Program-made: the position numbers and the translations under genes
The notes under the pieces: model-generated
Database searches by the model: none
What the model saw: only the letters and a program-made list of their open reading frames with translations
What the model was told of the DNA's origin: nothing
Shown here: piece by piece, positions 5,593 to 6,533 of the stretch
How the letters are laid out: every line of letters starts with the position of its first letter
How positions within the stretch are numbered: the first letter of the stretch is position 1
Assembly (NCBI GenBank): GCA_005776735.1
Contig: SXOM01000146.1
Coordinates: 1 to 6,533 of the forward strand
DNA length: 6,533 nucleotides
Direction of reading: 5' to 3'
Origin: Pseudomonadota bacterium
GTDB taxonomy: Bacteria; Myxococcota_A; UBA796; SXON01

Positions 5593-6260
5593 CGTGGGCC
5601 GTCCTCGTCGCCGCGCTCGCCCTCGCGTCGCGCGCCGCGGCCGCCCCCCTCGTCCCGCCCGACGTGGACCGCCGGGTGCACGTGGCCGCGGGCGTCGGGC
5701 ACCAGTGGGGCGTCGGCGGCAGCGCCGCGGCGTGGGGGGACAGCTTCACGCAGCGGTTCGAGCTCAGCGGCGAAGCCGGCCGGCGCGCCCGCACCGCCAT
5801 CGGTTTTGCGTTGGTGCACGCACGGCCGACGCTGGTCGACACCCGGGCGCTCATCCCCGAGCCGGGCGTCCCCGCAGGCGCGGCCAGCGGCGTGCGGGAC
5901 GAGCTCTCGTGCCTGTTCTCGGTGCGCGTACCCCTGCACGTCGGCGCCATCCTGCCCGCCGAGTCCCCGATCCTGGAGGTGCTCCCGACGTTCGGCTTCA
6001 CCGCCGGGATGTTGGCCACCGACGCGCACCTGGTGGTCGCCGGCTACGACGCGGCCGTGCCGGTGCGCAGCCGCACGCTGGCGCCGGTCCTCGGCGCGCG
6101 CATCGGCGCCGAGCTGCGCCTCTGGGACTGGTTGGCGGTCCTGCCGCACGGCGAGCTGCTCGCGACGCTGGCCGCCGATGCCCGGGAGGTGGGCTCCGGG
6201 CAGACCTGGGAGGCCGAAGCGCGCTTGATGATCGGCGCGGACCTCGCGGTGCGCTTCTGA
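5589..6260 (+). CDS. Small beta-barrel outer-membrane protein, function unknown
   Basis: A 223-residue exported protein starting at the ATG of an ATGA overlap with the hydrolase stop. Residues 1-18 are an Ala/Leu-rich signal peptide (MTWAVLVAALALASRAAA); cleavage after Ala18 avoids a proline at +1. The n-region has no basic residue, only Arg15 near the cleavage site. The mature ~205 residues contain short alternating strands (VHVAAGVGHQWGV, TAIGFALVHARP, LFSVRVPLHVGA, VLPTFGFTAG, APVLGARIGAELRL, and a final strand from LMIGADLAVRF) and end in Phe, as expected of a barrel recognised by the Bam complex; 8-10 strands would fit. A single cysteine (DELSC) makes a disulfide unlikely. The TTC-TGA end creates CTGA (6257-6260), which seems to be the start of the next gene. 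I recognise no named family. Confidence 0.75.
   Translation: MTWAVLVAALALASRAAAAPLVPPDVDRRVHVAAGVGHQWGVGGSAAAWGDSFTQRFELSGEAGRRARTAIGFALVHARPTLVDTRALIPEPGVPAGAASGVRDELSCLFSVRVPLHVGAILPAESPILEVLPTFGFTAGMLATDAHLVVAGYDAAVPVRSRTLAPVLGARIGAELRLWDWLAVLPHGELLATLAADAREVGSGQTWEAEARLMIGADLAVRF
6257..6260 (+). promoter_or_regulatory. CTGA stop/start overlap (second probable non-AUG start codon)
   Basis: CTG 6257-6259 overlaps the TGA stop 6258-6260 of the beta-barrel gene. In this frame I found no ATG, GTG or TTG for about 80 nt upstream, and the first downstream GTGs fall after the conserved first strand LLAVHVGAPAAAALFVDG. A second CTG at 6266 is a lesser alternative that removes only three residues. 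No Shine-Dalgarno is evident, which points to reinitiation by the terminating ribosome. Confidence 0.5.
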
Positions 6261-6533
6261 CGCTCCTGGCCGTCCACGTCGGCGCGCCCGCAGCCGCCGC
6301 CCTCTTCGTCGACGGACGCCTGGTGGCGTCGGTGCGGGAAGAGGTGCTCGTCCGTCGTCCGGCCGTCGGGTTCCCGAGCGCCGCGGTCGACGCGCTCCTG
6401 GACGCCGCGGGGGCCACCTGCGACGGCGTACGCGAGGTCGTGGCGGTCGGCGTGGTGCCCGGCGGCCGCCGTGCGCGCGCCCTGGGCCTGTTCGCGCGCC
6501 TGCGCCGGGGGCAGGAAGGCACACGCCCGACCG
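6257..6533 (+). CDS. N-terminus of a NodU/TobZ-type carbamoyltransferase-like protein (partial, cut by window end)
   Basis: 92 residues are visible and the frame is open to the window end. The segment resembles the start of the ASKHA-fold domain of carbamoyltransferases, which transfer carbamoyl from carbamoyl phosphate via a carbamoyl-adenylate. Visible elements are a first strand LLAVHVG, AAAALFVDGRLVASVREE (12-29) in place of the family's SAALxxDGxLVAAxEEE, GFPSAAVDALLDAAG (38-52) in place of FPxxAIxxxLxxAG, and EVVAVGVVPG (60-69). The usual HD before the SAAL strand is replaced by AP (Ala10-Pro11), and the R-x-K-H after EEE is RRPA here, so the copy is divergent. A TsaB/Kae1-like protein of the same fold is a less likely alternative, since those lack the FPxxA element. 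Start is the CTG described above. It is the third gene in a run of 4-nt overlaps with the hydrolase and beta-barrel genes. Catalytic histidines of the family lie beyond the window and cannot be checked. Confidence 0.5.
   Translation, partial: MTLLAVHVGAPAAAALFVDGRLVASVREEVLVRRPAVGFPSAAVDALLDAAGATCDGVREVVAVGVVPGGRRARALGLFARLRRGQEGTRPT

Noticed and set aside
4980..6524. Long reverse-strand open frame (514 codons)
   Set aside because: Antisense to the hydrolase with an intact metal site and to the second barrel gene; no domain is recognisable and composition is typical of GC-rich shadows.
6257..6533. TsaB/Kae1 tRNA-modification protein
   Set aside because: The ASKHA fold and AVGVVPGG resemble TsaB superficially, but the EE then GFPSAAV element fits carbamoyltransferases better. 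Kept as a minor alternative only.

Overview
The window is a very GC-rich stretch (roughly 70-75% G+C, codons ending almost always in G or C) from a Gram-negative bacterium. Sec-exported beta-barrel outer-membrane proteins ending in an aromatic residue, LAAC-type lipoproteins with cysteine-rich or proline/alanine-rich bodies, and an M1-peptidase-like/Omp85-like fusion together suggest a member of the Myxococcota or a related former 'Deltaproteobacteria' lineage. That placement is inferred from style, not from a marker gene.

All eight genes lie on the plus strand and are packed tightly, with gaps of 10, -4, 18, 19, 43, -4 and -4 nt. The order is: (1) a divergent SpeD-family pyruvoyl decarboxylase (86-451); (2) a beta-barrel outer-membrane protein (462-1337); (3) a large exported protein whose N-terminal part resembles an M1 aminopeptidase without its catalytic motifs and whose C-terminal part resembles an Omp85-type barrel (about 1334-3592); (4) a small cysteine-rich lipoprotein (3611-3988); (5) an NlpC/P60-like lipoprotein peptidase (4008-4718); (6) a metallo-beta-lactamase-fold hydrolase with a complete metal site (4762-5592); (7) a second small beta-barrel protein (5589-6260); (8) the start of a protein resembling the N-terminus of NodU/TobZ-type carbamoyltransferases, cut by the window end (6257 onward). 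The 43-nt gap at 4719-4761 is the most likely internal boundary, so genes 1-5 and 6-8 may be two transcription units. Genes 2-5 are all predicted cell-envelope proteins; SpeD, the hydrolase and the carbamoyltransferase-like protein are predicted cytoplasmic. I see no evidence that the eight genes form one pathway.

The most unusual feature is at the translation starts. Two genes (3 and 8) have no ATG, GTG or TTG in frame that would preserve their N-termini. In both, the natural start is a CTG overlapping the TGA stop of the upstream beta-barrel gene (CTGA at 1334-1337 and at 6257-6260), with the geometry of a classical ATGA overlap (as at 5589-5592). A beta-barrel gene ending in TTC or TAC plus TGA necessarily produces CTGA. 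The second notable feature is the SpeD homologue, which keeps the pyruvoyl serine and the catalytic cysteine but has lost the conserved processing histidine and carries threonine at the partner serine. The third is the apparently catalytically dead M1-like ectodomain attached to a barrel. Everything else looks like ordinary chromosomal content, and I found no mobile element, CRISPR array, RNA gene or defence system.
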